NCBI RefSeq assembly: GCF_000429645.1
Contig: NZ_AUCG01000016.1
Coordinates: 434,001-498,000, forward strand
Origin: Niveispirillum irakense DSM 11586
GTDB lineage: Bacteria > Pseudomonadota > Alphaproteobacteria > Azospirillales > Azospirillaceae
Direction of reading: 5' to 3'
Length of the DNA: 64,000 nucleotides
In this document: positions 37,177 through 46,105 of the stretch, piece after piece
How positions within the stretch are numbered: position 1 is the stretch's first letter
Layout: each line of letters starts with the position of its first letter
Notes under the pieces: model-generated
What the model was told of the DNA's origin: nothing
The model's database searches: none
Seen by the model: only the letters and a program-made list of their open reading frames with translations
Translations under genes and position numbers: made by a program

Positions 37177-37257
37177 AAATGTGCCTCCTTGCGGGGGTTT
37201 AAGGTGGGCACCATCCTAGCCCTGGTTACAAAACCATACCAGGATTAAGGTGTTTCC
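37177..37257. promoter_or_regulatory. Divergent operator region, HxlR versus azoreductase
   Basis: CCTGG (37221-37225) and CCAGG (37239-37243) flank GTTAC and AAAACCATA, a partial dyad of the size bound by HxlR dimers, 15 bases before the azoreductase ATG. A second A/T-rich stretch lies near the regulator start. The boundaries are uncertain. Confidence 0.4.
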
Positions 37258-37869
37258 ATGATGATCCTTCACATAGACAGCAGCATCCAGGGTGAGCAGT
37301 CAGTCAGCCGGAAATTGACAGCAGCAGCAGTTGCCAGCCTGCGGCGGCAGCAACCGGACGCGACTGTGATTTATCGCGATGTCGTGGCCAACCCCGTGCC
37401 CGCACTGACCCTGCCGGCGATGCTCAGCATGCCGGCGGCACAAGGGGCGGAACCAGCCGAAGTCGCTGATCGGGCGCTGGGGGAGGAGGTGCTGGCGGAA
37501 TTCCTTGCCGCGGACACCATCATCATCGGCGCCCCGATGTATAATTTCTCCATCCCGGCACAGTTACGCGCCTGGATTGACCGGATTATCGTTGCCGGTC
37601 GCACCTTCGCCTATGGGGAAAAGGGGGTGGAGGGGCTGGCTGCCGGGAAAAAGGTGATTGTTGCCATCAGTTCCGGTGGGGTCTATGCCCCGGCAACAGC
37701 AATGGCTGCCTTCGACCAGAATGAGCCCTTTCTGCGTACCATCCTGGGCTTTATCGGTATCCGCGACATCACGTTCATCCGCGCGGGCGGTATCGCCATG
37801 GGGCCGGAAGCCCGCGCACAGGCCGAAGCCACCGCCCTGGCCGAGATCGAAACATTGAAGGCGGCCTGA
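37258..37869 (+). CDS. azoR: FMN-dependent NADH:quinone/azo reductase (AzoR)
   Basis: AzoR-type flavoenzymes reduce quinones by two electrons and also cleave azo dyes, protecting against quinone stress. The 203-residue flavodoxin-fold protein has ILHIDSSIQGEQSVSRKLTA with the FMN phosphate loop, APMYNFSIPAQLRAWIDRII, GRTFAYGEKGVEGLAAGKKV and VIVAISSGGVYAPA. Two ATG codons (37258 and 37261) are possible starts. It is divergent from an HxlR regulator. Confidence 0.92.
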   Translation: MMILHIDSSIQGEQSVSRKLTAAAVASLRRQQPDATVIYRDVVANPVPALTLPAMLSMPAAQGAEPAEVADRALGEEVLAEFLAADTIIIGAPMYNFSIPAQLRAWIDRIIVAGRTFAYGEKGVEGLAAGKKVIVAISSGGVYAPATAMAAFDQNEPFLRTILGFIGIRDITFIRAGGIAMGPEARAQAEATALAEIETLKAA

Positions 37870-37889
37870 GACTGTCACGCAAACCATGA

Positions 37890-37923
37890 ACCCGTGGGCG
37901 CGGGCGCTTCCGCGCCCACGGGT
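37890..37923. terminator. Strong hairpin between azoR and ilvD
   Basis: ACCCGTGGGCGCG and CGCGCCCACGGGT form a perfect 13-bp stem with an eight-base loop between two convergent genes. There is no T-run, so it may end transcripts with help from Rho or block exonucleases. Confidence 0.7.
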
Positions 37924-37941
37924 CACGTCTCTGCGGCGCTT

Positions 37942-39801
37942 TTACTTCCGCCGATAGAGCTGGCTCACATCGCGCACGGCACCCTTGGCGGCTGACGTGG
38001 TCAGGGCGGCATAGGCCTGCAACGCCTGGGAGACATAGCGTTCGCGGGGAGCGGTGGGCTTCCAGCCGTCCAGGCCCTTGGCATCCATGGCGGCGCGGCG
38101 GCGGTCCAGTTCGGCATCGGTCACATCCAGGTGGATGCGGCGGTTGGGGATGTCGATCAGGATCAGATCGCCTTCCTCCACCAGACCGATGGTGCCGCCC
38201 TCGGCGGCTTCCGGGCTGGCATGGCCGATGGACAGGCCCGACGTGCCGCCGGAGAAGCGGCCATCGGTGATCAGCGCGCAGACCTTGCCCAGCCCCTTGG
38301 ACTTCAGATAGCTGGTCGGGTACAGCATTTCCTGCATCCCCGGCCCGCCCTTCGGCCCTTCATAGCGGATCAGCACCACATCGCCGGCCTGGATGCGGTT
38401 GCCCAGGATAGCGGAAACAGCCGCATCCTGGCTTTCAAACACGCGGGCAGGTCCACTGAAGGTCAGCGCCGAGGCATCCACGCCGGCCGTCTTCACGATG
38501 CAGCCTTCTTCGGCCAGATTGCCGAACAGCACGGCCAGACCGCCATCCTTGGAGAAAGCGTGTTCAACCGAACGGATCACACCCTTGGCCCGGTCGGTGT
38601 CCAGTTCCTGATACCGGCTGGCCTGGGAGAAGGCGACGGTGGTGCGCACGCCGCCGGGGGCAGCCTTGAACAGCGTCTGCACATCCGGGTCGTTGCTGAC
38701 GGCAATGTCCCAGCGGGCCAGCGCATCGGCCAGGGTCGGCGCATCCACGCGCTTGGCATCGGTATGCAGCAGGCCGGCGCGGGCCAGCTCGCCCAGGATG
38801 GACATGATGCCGCCGGCGCGGTGCACATCTTCCATATGCACATCGGCCACGGCGGGGGCGACCTTGCAGATATTGGGCACGCGGCGCGACATGCGGTCAA
38901 TGTCGGCCATGGTGAAATTCACCTCGCCCTCATGGGCGGCAGCCAGCAGGTGCAGCACGGTATTGGTGGAGCCGCCCATGGCGATATCGAGGGCAATAGC
39001 GTTTTCAAACGCTTCAAACGTGGCGATGTTGCGCGGCAGCACGCCCGCGTCATCCTGGAAATAATAGCGGCGGGCCAGATCGACGATGGTGTGACCAGCC
39101 TGCACGAACAGGCCCTTGCGGTCGGCATGGGTGGCCAGCACGGTGCCATTGCCGGGCAGGGCCAGCCCCAGCGCCTCGGTCAGGCAGTTCATCGAATTGG
39201 CGGTGAACATGCCGGAGCAGGAACCGCAGGTCGGGCAGGCCGACCGTTCGATCACCTTCACATCCTCGTCGCTGTACTTGTCATCGGCCGCCGCCACCAT
39301 GGCGTCGATCAGGTCGATGGCGATTTCCTTGCCCTTCACCGTCGCCTTGCCGGCCTCCATCGGGCCGCCGGACACAAAGATGGTGGGGATGTTCAGGCGC
39401 AGGGCCGCCATCAACATGCCGGGCGTGATCTTGTCGCAGTTGGAAATGCACACCAGCGCGTCGGCGCAATGGGCATTCACCATATATTCCACCGCATCGG
39501 CGATCACCTCGCGCGACGGCAGGGAATAGAGCATCCCGTCATGGCCCATGGCGATGCCATCATCCACGGCGATGGTATTGAATTCCTTGGCAATGCCGCC
39601 CGCGGCCTCGATCTCTCCCGCCACAAGCTGGCCCAGATCCTTCAGATGCACATGGCCCGGCACGAACTGGGTGAAGGAATTGGCAATGGCGATGATCGGC
39701 TTGCCGAAATCCTCATCCTTCACGCCGGTGGCGCGCCACAGGCCACGGGCGCCGGCCATGTTGCGGCCATGGGTGCTTTTGCGGGAGCGGAGCTGAGGCA
39801 C
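37942..39801 (-). CDS. ilvD: Dihydroxy-acid dehydratase
   Basis: IlvD catalyses the third common step of valine and isoleucine synthesis. The 619-residue Fe-S enzyme has [20 protein letters not shown], iron-sulfur cysteines in [20 protein letters not shown] and [19 protein letters not shown], and the C-terminal [20 protein letters not shown]. Length matches the E. coli-type enzyme. It stands alone on the minus strand. Confidence 0.97.
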   Translation of the reverse strand: MPQLRSRKSTHGRNMAGARGLWRATGVKDEDFGKPIIAIANSFTQFVPGHVHLKDLGQLVAGEIEAAGGIAKEFNTIAVDDGIAMGHDGMLYSLPSREVIADAVEYMVNAHCADALVCISNCDKITPGMLMAALRLNIPTIFVSGGPMEAGKATVKGKEIAIDLIDAMVAAADDKYSDEDVKVIERSACPTCGSCSGMFTANSMNCLTEALGLALPGNGTVLATHADRKGLFVQAGHTIVDLARRYYFQDDAGVLPRNIATFEAFENAIALDIAMGGSTNTVLHLLAAAHEGEVNFTMADIDRMSRRVPNICKVAPAVADVHMEDVHRAGGIMSILGELARAGLLHTDAKRVDAPTLADALARWDIAVSNDPDVQTLFKAAPGGVRTTVAFSQASRYQELDTDRAKGVIRSVEHAFSKDGGLAVLFGNLAEEGCIVKTAGVDASALTFSGPARVFESQDAAVSAILGNRIQAGDVVLIRYEGPKGGPGMQEMLYPTSYLKSKGLGKVCALITDGRFSGGTSGLSIGHASPEAAEGGTIGLVEEGDLILIDIPNRRIHLDVTDAELDRRRAAMDAKGLDGWKPTAPRERYVSQALQAYAALTTSAAKGAVRDVSQLYRRK

Positions 39802-39926
39802 GGGGGCTATCCTCTGGGCAACAAGATTTCAAAAGTGTTGGATTGTTGGATATAAACATATGCATGGGCGGGAGGGGCCGCATCCAACATTCCTGCAACC
39901 CGTGTATGACGGTAATCATCAGCCGG

Positions 39927-41180
39927 TCAAGCGATGCCCGCCATCGCCCGTCGGCGGGCCAGGGCGACCGTCACTTCATGCAGGCCGATCAGCATGACCA
40001 TGCCCAGCACCAGCCATAGCGGCAGCACCCCCAGCCCCCAATGCTGGGCCAGCCAGCCCAGGGCACCGGGGATCAGGGTAGAGCCCAAACCCGCCGCCAT
40101 CATCTGAAACCCCACGGCATGGGGGGCGATGGCATCGCCCACCCGGCCAGGCGTCAGCGAAACCAAGGTGGGGAATGTGGGGGCCAGGCCGAAGCCCAGC
40201 CCCAAAGCCGCCGCCATGCCCAGCGACGGCGTGGGGAACCAGATGAAGATCAGGGCGGAAGCAAACGCGATGACCAGCCCCACCCGCAGCGTCTTCAACG
40301 GATGCACACGCGCCGTGATCTGACCGAAAATCAGCCGCCCCGCCGTCAAGGCCCCCCAATAAAGCCCGGCAATGGTCCCGGCGGTGCCGACATCAATGCC
40401 GTGCAGGCGGGTCAACAGGGTGAACAGCCATTGCCCGGCGGCCATTTCCACCCCGCAATAGATCATGAACAGGCCGACATTCAGCCAGATCACCGGATGG
40501 CGCAGGGCCTGGGCAAAGGGGGCAACGGCCGGCAAGGGGGGCGCGGCACTGGCACCGGGCGCCGGCACCCTGCCCTCTTCCCATCGGCGGCGGGTCAGCA
40601 GGAACATCAAGGTCATGGCCGCCAGGACCACGGCCAGCAGCAGATACCCCATCCGCCACCCGGCCCCCAGCGTGATGCAGACCGTCATCATCAAGGGGCC
40701 AGCCGTTGCCCCCAGCCCCCAGGATGCGTGCAGCCAGTTCATGACGCGGGGGGAAAAACGCCGTGCGCCATAAAGATTGATGCCGGTATCGATCCCGCCG
40801 CTGGCCAGCCCCCCCAGGATGGCCGCCGGGATCAGCAGATAGAAGGACGGCGTGACGGCATAGGTCAGCAATGTCACCACCATGGCCCCACTGCTGACGG
40901 TCAGCACCATGCCCAGGCTGGTCCGCCGTACCAGCGTGCCGCCGGCCAGCCCGCTGAACAGATACCCACCGGTGGAACAGGCCAGCAGAATGCCCAGATT
41001 GCTGAGTGGCCGATCAAACGTTTCCCGGATGAAAGGCCAGGTCACCCCCGGCAGCCCGTCTGGCAGGCCCAGGCTGATGAAGGCGATGAACGCCATCGCA
41101 ATCAGGGCCTTGGACAAGGGCGGGCTGGGGCGGGTCATCTTTTCGCCAGGGCTGCGGCCGGCCATGGGTAGCCGGGGCAT
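39927..41180 (-). CDS. Major facilitator superfamily transporter
   Basis: The 417-residue protein has twelve predicted membrane helices, from IAMAFIAFISLGLPDGLPGV to GVLPLWLVLGMVMLIGLHEV, with a central charged loop (RRRWEEGRVPAPG). The loop after helix 2 (GTLVRRTSLGMVLT) replaces the canonical MFS motif A loosely. FucP-like sugar/H+ symporters share the GLPDG and WLHASWGLGA features, but the substrate cannot be assigned. An ATG 42 bases inside (MTRPSPPLSK) is an equally good start. Confidence 0.82.
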   Translation of the reverse strand: MPRLPMAGRSPGEKMTRPSPPLSKALIAMAFIAFISLGLPDGLPGVTWPFIRETFDRPLSNLGILLACSTGGYLFSGLAGGTLVRRTSLGMVLTVSSGAMVVTLLTYAVTPSFYLLIPAAILGGLASGGIDTGINLYGARRFSPRVMNWLHASWGLGATAGPLMMTVCITLGAGWRMGYLLLAVVLAAMTLMFLLTRRRWEEGRVPAPGASAAPPLPAVAPFAQALRHPVIWLNVGLFMIYCGVEMAAGQWLFTLLTRLHGIDVGTAGTIAGLYWGALTAGRLIFGQITARVHPLKTLRVGLVIAFASALIFIWFPTPSLGMAAALGLGFGLAPTFPTLVSLTPGRVGDAIAPHAVGFQMMAAGLGSTLIPGALGWLAQHWGLGVLPLWLVLGMVMLIGLHEVTVALARRRAMAGIA

Positions 41181-41315
41181 GATACCGGTCCCGTCGCGGC
41201 ACCGAACGGCAAAGCCGTATCATGCCCCAGCCAAGGACGGCAAGCCGGTGGACGCAGGGCCGTCGGCTTGGTAAAGCGATTAGAACTTTTCCCGAACGAA
41301 ACCCGAGGCCATCCC

Positions 41316-42110
41316 GTGCGTATCGCCACCTGGAACATTAATTCCGTCCGCCTGCGCATCGATCTGGTGATGAAGCTGCTGGACGAACACGCGCCCGACG
41401 TTCTGTGTTTACAGGAAACCAAGGTGGTGGACGACGCCTTCCCCCGCAACGCCTTCAAGGAGCGCGGGTACGAGCATATCCATATCCATGGCATGAAAAG
41501 CTATAACGGCGTCGCCATCCTGTCGCGCCTGCCCTTTTCCTCCCATGATATCCGCCATTCCTGCGGCAAGGAGGATTGCCGCCACGTGCTGGCGACGCTG
41601 GAAAACGGGGTGGAGATCCATAATCTCTACATCCCCGCCGGCGGTGACATTCCCGACCCGGCGGTGAATGACAAGTTTGCCCACAAGCTCCAGTTCCTGG
41701 CGGAAATGCAGGAATGGTTCCTGGCCAACCGCCGCCCGGATCAGCCGATGATCCTGGTCGGCGACCTGAACATCGCGCCGCTGGAACATGATGTCTGGTC
41801 GCACAAGCAGTTGCTGGATGTGGTGTCCCATACCCCGATCGAGGTGGAGAAGCTGACCGCCCTGCAAAACAGCCTGAACTGGGTGGATGCGGTGCGCCAT
41901 TTCGTGCCGGCGGACCAGAAGCTTTATAGCTGGTGGTCCTATCGCGCCGCCGACTGGAACGCCTCCAACAAGGGCCGCCGCCTGGACCATATCTGGGTGA
42001 CGCCGCCGCTGGCGGGGGCCTTGAAGGGCCAGCAGATCCTGCGCGATGCGCGCGGCTGGGAGCCTAAGCCCAGCGACCATGTGCCGGTACTGGTCGATCT
42101 GGCGCTGTGA
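41316..42110 (+). CDS. xthA: Exodeoxyribonuclease III
   Basis: XthA is the AP endonuclease/3'-exonuclease of base excision repair. The 264-residue product has RIATWNINSVRLRIDLVMKL, the metal-binding LCLQETKVVDD, YNGVAILSRLPF, VGDLNIAPLEHDVW, and the catalytic RRLDHIWVTPPL and KPSDHVPVLVDL. The start is the GTG at 41316, with GAGG upstream; a reading 48 bases longer has no family similarity. Confidence 0.95.
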   Translation: MRIATWNINSVRLRIDLVMKLLDEHAPDVLCLQETKVVDDAFPRNAFKERGYEHIHIHGMKSYNGVAILSRLPFSSHDIRHSCGKEDCRHVLATLENGVEIHNLYIPAGGDIPDPAVNDKFAHKLQFLAEMQEWFLANRRPDQPMILVGDLNIAPLEHDVWSHKQLLDVVSHTPIEVEKLTALQNSLNWVDAVRHFVPADQKLYSWWSYRAADWNASNKGRRLDHIWVTPPLAGALKGQQILRDARGWEPKPSDHVPVLVDLAL

Positions 42111-42126
42111 CCCCCAGCATCCCATG

Positions 42127-42161
42127 AAAAAGGCCGCCGGTTTGATGCCGGCGGCCTTTTT
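42127..42161. terminator. Bidirectional terminator between xthA and pheS
   Basis: AAAAAGGCCGCCGG and CCGGCGGCCTTTTT form a perfect 14-base arm pair around a seven-base loop, flanked by A- and T-runs. It serves both convergent genes. Confidence 0.95.
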
Positions 42162-42183
42162 CATGTCTGCGTGATACCGCCCG

Positions 42184-43260
42184 TCAGCGGGTCAGTCCCT
42201 GGGCCAGGTTGGGCTGGTCCAGCGGCACGAAGCCGTAATGCTTCAGCCAGCGCAGATCCGCCTCGAAGAAGGTGCGCAGGTCGGGGATGCCGTATTTCAG
42301 CATCGCCATACGCTCGATCCCCATGCCGAAGGCGAAGCCCTGGTACTTGGTGCTGTCGATGCCGCAATTTTCCAGCACCTTGGGGTGCACCATCCCGCTG
42401 CCGCCAATTTCCAGCCAGTCGCCGAAATTGCCCAGCTTCATCTCACCGCCCTTGCGGGCACAGCCGATATCGATCTCCGCCGACGGTTCGGTGAAGGGGA
42501 AGAAGCTGGGGCGGAAACGGATGGGCAGATCGTCGATCTGGAAGAAGGCGCGGCAGAATTCCAGCAGCGTGCCCTTCAGATGGCCCATATGGATATCTTC
42601 GCCGATCACCAGCGCTTCCACCTGATGGAACATCGGCGTGTGCGTCTGGTCATAGTCGGAGCGATAGGTGCGGCCAGGCGCGATGATGCGGATCGGCGGC
42701 TTTTCCTTCAGCATGGTGCGGATCTGCACCGGGCTGGTATGGGTGCGCAGCACACGGGCCCCGCCATCGGCATCCGGCGGCAGATAGAACGTGTCGTGCA
42801 TCTGGCGGGCCGGATGCTCGGGCGGGATGTTCAGCGCCGTGAAATTATGGAAGTCGGTTTCGATATCCGGCCCTTCCGCCACGGTGAAGCCCATATCGGC
42901 GAAAATCGCCACGATCTCGTCAATCGTCTGGGTGATCGGGTGGATGCGGCCCAGGCTCTCCGGTCGGGCCGGCAGGGTCACGTCGATCCGCTCGGCTTCC
43001 AGCTTGGCAGCCAGTTCAGCGGTCTTCAGTTCCGCGCGCCGCGCCTCGATGGCGCTTTCCACAGCCGTCTTCACCGCGTTCAGCGCCGCACCGCGGGCCT
43101 TGCGCTCCTCCGGCGACAGGTTGCGCATATCGCCCATCAGCGCCGTGATACGGCCCTTCTTCCCCATGGCGGAGACGCGCACCTCTTCCAGGGCGGCGCT
43201 GTCGGATGCTGCGGCGATGGTGGCCAACAGGTCGGCCTGGAGCGTGTCGAGCGTGTCCAT
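42184..43260 (-). CDS. pheS: Phenylalanyl-tRNA synthetase alpha chain
   Basis: PheS carries the class II catalytic core of the alpha2-beta2 enzyme. The 358-residue chain has the N-terminal coiled coil, [40 protein letters not shown], and the motif 2 region [20 protein letters not shown]. The end reads [20 protein letters not shown] then [17 protein letters not shown]. Its partner pheT is not next to it but at 62938 on the other strand. Confidence 0.97.
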   Translation of the reverse strand: MDTLDTLQADLLATIAAASDSAALEEVRVSAMGKKGRITALMGDMRNLSPEERKARGAALNAVKTAVESAIEARRAELKTAELAAKLEAERIDVTLPARPESLGRIHPITQTIDEIVAIFADMGFTVAEGPDIETDFHNFTALNIPPEHPARQMHDTFYLPPDADGGARVLRTHTSPVQIRTMLKEKPPIRIIAPGRTYRSDYDQTHTPMFHQVEALVIGEDIHMGHLKGTLLEFCRAFFQIDDLPIRFRPSFFPFTEPSAEIDIGCARKGGEMKLGNFGDWLEIGGSGMVHPKVLENCGIDSTKYQGFAFGMGIERMAMLKYGIPDLRTFFEADLRWLKHYGFVPLDQPNLAQGLTR

Positions 43261-43290
43261 GATGGTTCCGATAAGACAATGAGACGGGCG

Positions 43291-43708
43291 TCAGCCCGGT
43301 TGGAATTCAATCAGCGGCGTGATGAGGTACGCCCATGAGGGGGAAGGTGACAAGGCCCGTATCTTCGCGACCAGCCTTGTGTCAGCGGTGATGAACGGTA
43401 TCTCCCGCTGGATCGCTAAGGCGACATAGAACATGTCGTATGCGGGATGCCCGATCATCATCATCCGCCATCAAGGTCCGCGAAGGCACAACATTCAGAT
43501 CAAGCTCAGCCAGGACCGACAAAGCCTCCTGGCCAAGCACCGCCGTCAACTCACCCCGCACCTGCTTCTTCCACAGGATATTGGCCATATCCGCGAAGAG
43601 CAGATCCGGCGCGGTCCGGCCGATATGAAGCAACGGCTCTGCCAAGGGGGAATCGGCCTCTGCCGTGGCGAGTTTGACCAGGACACTGGCATCTGGGACG
43701 CCCCTCAC
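43291..43708 (-). pseudogene. VapC-type PIN toxin, frameshifted
   Basis: The first frame (GTG at 43708) gives a PIN-domain start, VPDASVLVKLATAEADSPLA and LLFADMANILWKKQVRGELT, up to VPSRTLMAD. After the GAT repeat near 43455-43466 the PIN sequence continues in another frame: GHPAYDMFYVALAIQREIPF then ITADTRLVAKIRAL, ending at TGA 43291. The normal PIN helix between LM-D and HPAYD is about eight residues short. The gene thus seems to have a small deletion that also breaks the frame. It overlaps the antitoxin by four bases, and the product is probably inactive. Confidence 0.75.
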
Positions 43709-43947
43709 CGGTCGTCACCATCGCGATCTTCTTGCAGCAGAATTTCCGATGGTGTCCGGCTCATGCCTGCTGTGGCCCGCCGCAGGGCGGTTAAGCGGGC
43801 AATCATGTCAGGGCGCTGCCCCTGGGCCAGCGTCTGCGACAGGATGAATGCCACTTCCTGATCAACAGTACGGCCCGACCGGCTGGCCCGATCCTCCAGG
43901 CCCTTGATCAGGCTATCATCCAGGTTCGGGATAGTCAGCGATCCCAT
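43705..43947 (-). CDS. FitA/VapB-type ribbon-helix-helix antitoxin
   Basis: The 80-residue protein starts MGSLTIPNLDDSLIKGLEDR then ASRSGRTVDQEVAFILSQTL, the ribbon-helix-helix DNA-binding form of FitA-like antitoxins. Its C-terminal tail would wrap the toxin. GAGGG lies upstream of the ATG at 43947. The coding frame is intact although its toxin partner is broken. The pair sits between rplT and pheS, genes that are usually direct neighbours. Confidence 0.8.
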   Translation of the reverse strand: MGSLTIPNLDDSLIKGLEDRASRSGRTVDQEVAFILSQTLAQGQRPDMIARLTALRRATAGMSRTPSEILLQEDRDGDDR

Positions 43948-44021
43948 CACATGTCCCTCAAGGCTGATGGCCGTTCTGCTGAAATCTAGCACGAATCGGC
44001 AGCGCCATCGAAGACCTCAAG

Positions 44022-44059
44022 AAAAAAGGGGAGCCGACCTTGCGGCCGTCTCCCCTTTT
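44022..44059 (-). terminator. Terminator after rplT
   Basis: AAAAAAGGGGAG and CTCCCCTTTT form the outer stem, with further pairing CCGACC/GGCCG inside. It lies 31 bases past the rplT stop and has a T-run on the minus strand. Confidence 0.88.
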
Positions 44060-44089
44060 CTCAAACCTTCCTGATTCCCTTGGCGGGTA

Positions 44090-44455
44090 TCAGGCGGCCT
44101 GCTGCAGCGCGGCCTGGGCCTTGCCGCACAGATCCTTGAAGGTATCCGGCTCGCGGGCGGCGATGTCGGACAGGACCTTGCGGTCCAGTTCGATGCCAGC
44201 GCGCTTCAGGCCATGAACCAGCGTGGAGTACTTCAGGCCGTGCAGACGCGCACCGGCGTTGATACGCTGAATCCACAGACGGCGGAAATCGCGCTTCTTG
44301 TTGCGACGGTCGCGATAGGCGTAACGAAGCGCCTTTTCGACCTTTTCAATCGCAACGCGATAGCACTTGGAACCGCGACCCCGGTAGCCCTTGGCGAGCT
44401 TCAGGATCTTCTTGTGACGGGCGTGGGTGGTGACGCCCCGCTTAACGCGTGCCAT
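44090..44455 (-). CDS. rplT: 50S ribosomal protein bL20
   Basis: The 121-residue protein reads [20 protein letters not shown] and [20 protein letters not shown], with [20 protein letters not shown] further on, the bL20 family throughout. It binds 23S rRNA early in large-subunit assembly. rpmI lies 12 bases upstream on the same strand. Confidence 0.98.
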   Translation of the reverse strand: MARVKRGVTTHARHKKILKLAKGYRGRGSKCYRVAIEKVEKALRYAYRDRRNKKRDFRRLWIQRINAGARLHGLKYSTLVHGLKRAGIELDRKVLSDIAAREPDTFKDLCGKAQAALQQAA

Positions 44456-44467
44456 AGGTCAGCCTCC

Positions 44468-44668
44468 TCACTTAACCCGCAGGAAATTCTCGGCGATCTT
44501 CTCGCCGTCGGCCTTGAACATAACGAACGTGCCACGTGCGTTACGCTTCATCTTCAGGGGGCGCTTGCTCATACCGTGGCGCTTGCCAGCGGCCTGGGCC
44601 TTCACCTTGCCGGAAGCGGTGAACTTAAACCGCTTCTTGGCGCCCGAATGGTTCTTCAACTTGGGCAT
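44468..44668 (-). CDS. rpmI: 50S ribosomal protein bL35
   Basis: The 66-residue basic protein reads [20 protein letters not shown] and [20 protein letters not shown], diagnostic of bL35. It is the first gene of rpmI-rplT. infC, its usual upstream neighbour, is 20 kb away on the other strand. Confidence 0.97.
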   Translation of the reverse strand: MPKLKNHSGAKKRFKFTASGKVKAQAAGKRHGMSKRPLKMKRNARGTFVMFKADGEKIAENFLRVK

Positions 44669-44851
44669 TTTCGGTCCTTCTCAATCTATATGGACGGTGG
44701 GCATGCCCCGGGCATCGCGCCCGGCCGCGCCGTCCGATAGAGCGGGTGTGTATAGAGGAGGGGCGGTATGTTGACAAGGATTAAGCCGCGCGCCGCCGGC
44801 ATGGCGGCCCGGATTCAATGAAAGGCCATCGATATGGGAAAGGCCCGGGAT

Positions 44852-45301
44852 ATGGAGCTGTTCACAATCGGATATGAAGGCGCTTCCCAGGCCGCGGTGA
44901 TCGCGGCCCTGAAGGCAGCCGGGGTAAAGCGGCTGATTGATGTGCGGGAGCTGCCCTCCTCCCGCCGCGCCGGCTTTTCCAAATCGCCCCTGCGCGCCAG
45001 CCTGGAAGCGGAAGGGATCGCGTATCTGCATCTGAAGAAGCTGGGCACGCCCAAGGAAGGGCGGATCGCCAACCGCGCCGGGCGGATGGAGGAATTCTGG
45101 CGCATCGTTGATGAAGGCCTGGCCCGACCGGAAGCAGAATATGAACTGGCGCTGGCGGGGGAGTTGGCAGCATCCACCCCGTCTTGCCTGCTTTGCTTTG
45201 AAGCCGACCACCGCACCTGCCACCGGCTGGAGGTGGCGAACCGGATGGCAGGCAGCCGGCCTTTCGCCGTCACCCACCTGAGCCCCGATCCGGGCTTCTG
45301 A
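44852..45301 (+). CDS. DUF488 domain protein
   Basis: The 149-residue product has the DUF488 signatures FTIGYEGASQAAVIAALKAA, LIDVRELPSSRRAGFSKSPL and the C-terminal cysteine-rich CLLCFEADHRTCHRLEVANR. The family's biochemical role is not established. I chose the ATG at 44852, with GGGAAAGG upstream; an ATG 18 bases earlier is possible. It is divergent from rpmI. Confidence 0.85.
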   Translation: MELFTIGYEGASQAAVIAALKAAGVKRLIDVRELPSSRRAGFSKSPLRASLEAEGIAYLHLKKLGTPKEGRIANRAGRMEEFWRIVDEGLARPEAEYELALAGELAASTPSCLLCFEADHRTCHRLEVANRMAGSRPFAVTHLSPDPGF

Positions 45302-45493
45302 TTTTCACGATATCGGGGCTGACATTCACGTCCCGAGATGCAATTTTCAGCCGACCGCGCCAGATTCCTGCCGCGATTTGCGTGTAACTGCTTGCACCGT
45401 CGCCCAAGACAAGCACCCGGCCTTGCCTAGCGCCGGCTTTTTTGCTCTAAGGGTGGCTCATTTCCCGCTTGTTGTTGCCAGGTGGCTAGCCCC

Positions 45494-46021
45494 ATGTCCT
45501 TGCGTCCTCTGTCCTTGATCGGTCGTTCCGCCCTGTTGGGCACCCTGGCGCTGGGTTTGTCCGCGTGCAGCCTGATGAACAGCATCGGCCTGGGCTCATC
45601 GGAACCCGAAGCACCCGCCCCCAACCAGATCCTGCGCCAGAACAGCGAAGGCGTGGCCGGCATGAATGCCGCCGCCCGCCCCGCCGGCACGGTCGCCGTG
45701 AATGCCTATCTGTGGCGCGCCGCCCTGGATACGGTGGATTTCATGCCCATCACCCAGGCCGATCCCTTCGGCGGCGTGATCCTGACCGACTGGTACAGCC
45801 CGCCGGCCACCCCGTCGGAGCGGTTCAAGATCAATCTCTATATCCTGGACGCCGCCCTGCGCGCCGATGGCGTGCGCGCCACCGTGTTCCGCCAGGAACT
45901 GCGCAACGGGATCTGGGCTGACGCCCCGGTCACGGCGGAGACCAACACGCAGCTTGAAGAAAGCGTGCTGACCCGCGCCCGCCAGCTACGGCAGGCCTCG
46001 GTGGCTTCGCCCGCCGGCTGA
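45494..46021 (+). CDS. DUF3576 lipoprotein
   Basis: The 175-residue product has a lipoprotein signal (LLGTLALGLSACS, lipobox cysteine near residue 25) and the DUF3576 body: VNAYLWRAALDTVDFMPITQ, ADPFGGVILTDWYSPPATPS and ERFKINLYILDAALRADGVR. The gene directly upstream of leuS is conserved in Alphaproteobacteria; an envelope role with LptE, encoded downstream, is plausible but unproven. Confidence 0.87.
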   Translation: MSLRPLSLIGRSALLGTLALGLSACSLMNSIGLGSSEPEAPAPNQILRQNSEGVAGMNAAARPAGTVAVNAYLWRAALDTVDFMPITQADPFGGVILTDWYSPPATPSERFKINLYILDAALRADGVRATVFRQELRNGIWADAPVTAETNTQLEESVLTRARQLRQASVASPAG

Positions 46022-46050
46022 TAGAGTAGAAACGCCGGGCGGCAGCCCCT

Positions 46051-46085
46051 GTAACGGGTGACGCCGGCGAAGCGACACCCGTTAC
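46051..46085 (+). other. Perfect inverted repeat in the leuS leader
   Basis: GTAACGGGTG (46051-46060) and CACCCGTTAC (46076-46085) pair perfectly around a 15-base loop, ending 20 bases before the leuS ATG. The left half, TAACGGGTGACGCCGG, differs by two bases from a 16-base stretch in the palindrome before the mazE-like gene (54119-54134). It may be an mRNA hairpin or a protein site. Confidence 0.6.
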
Positions 46086-46105
46086 CCCTTCCAAGGCTGC
46101 CCCCG

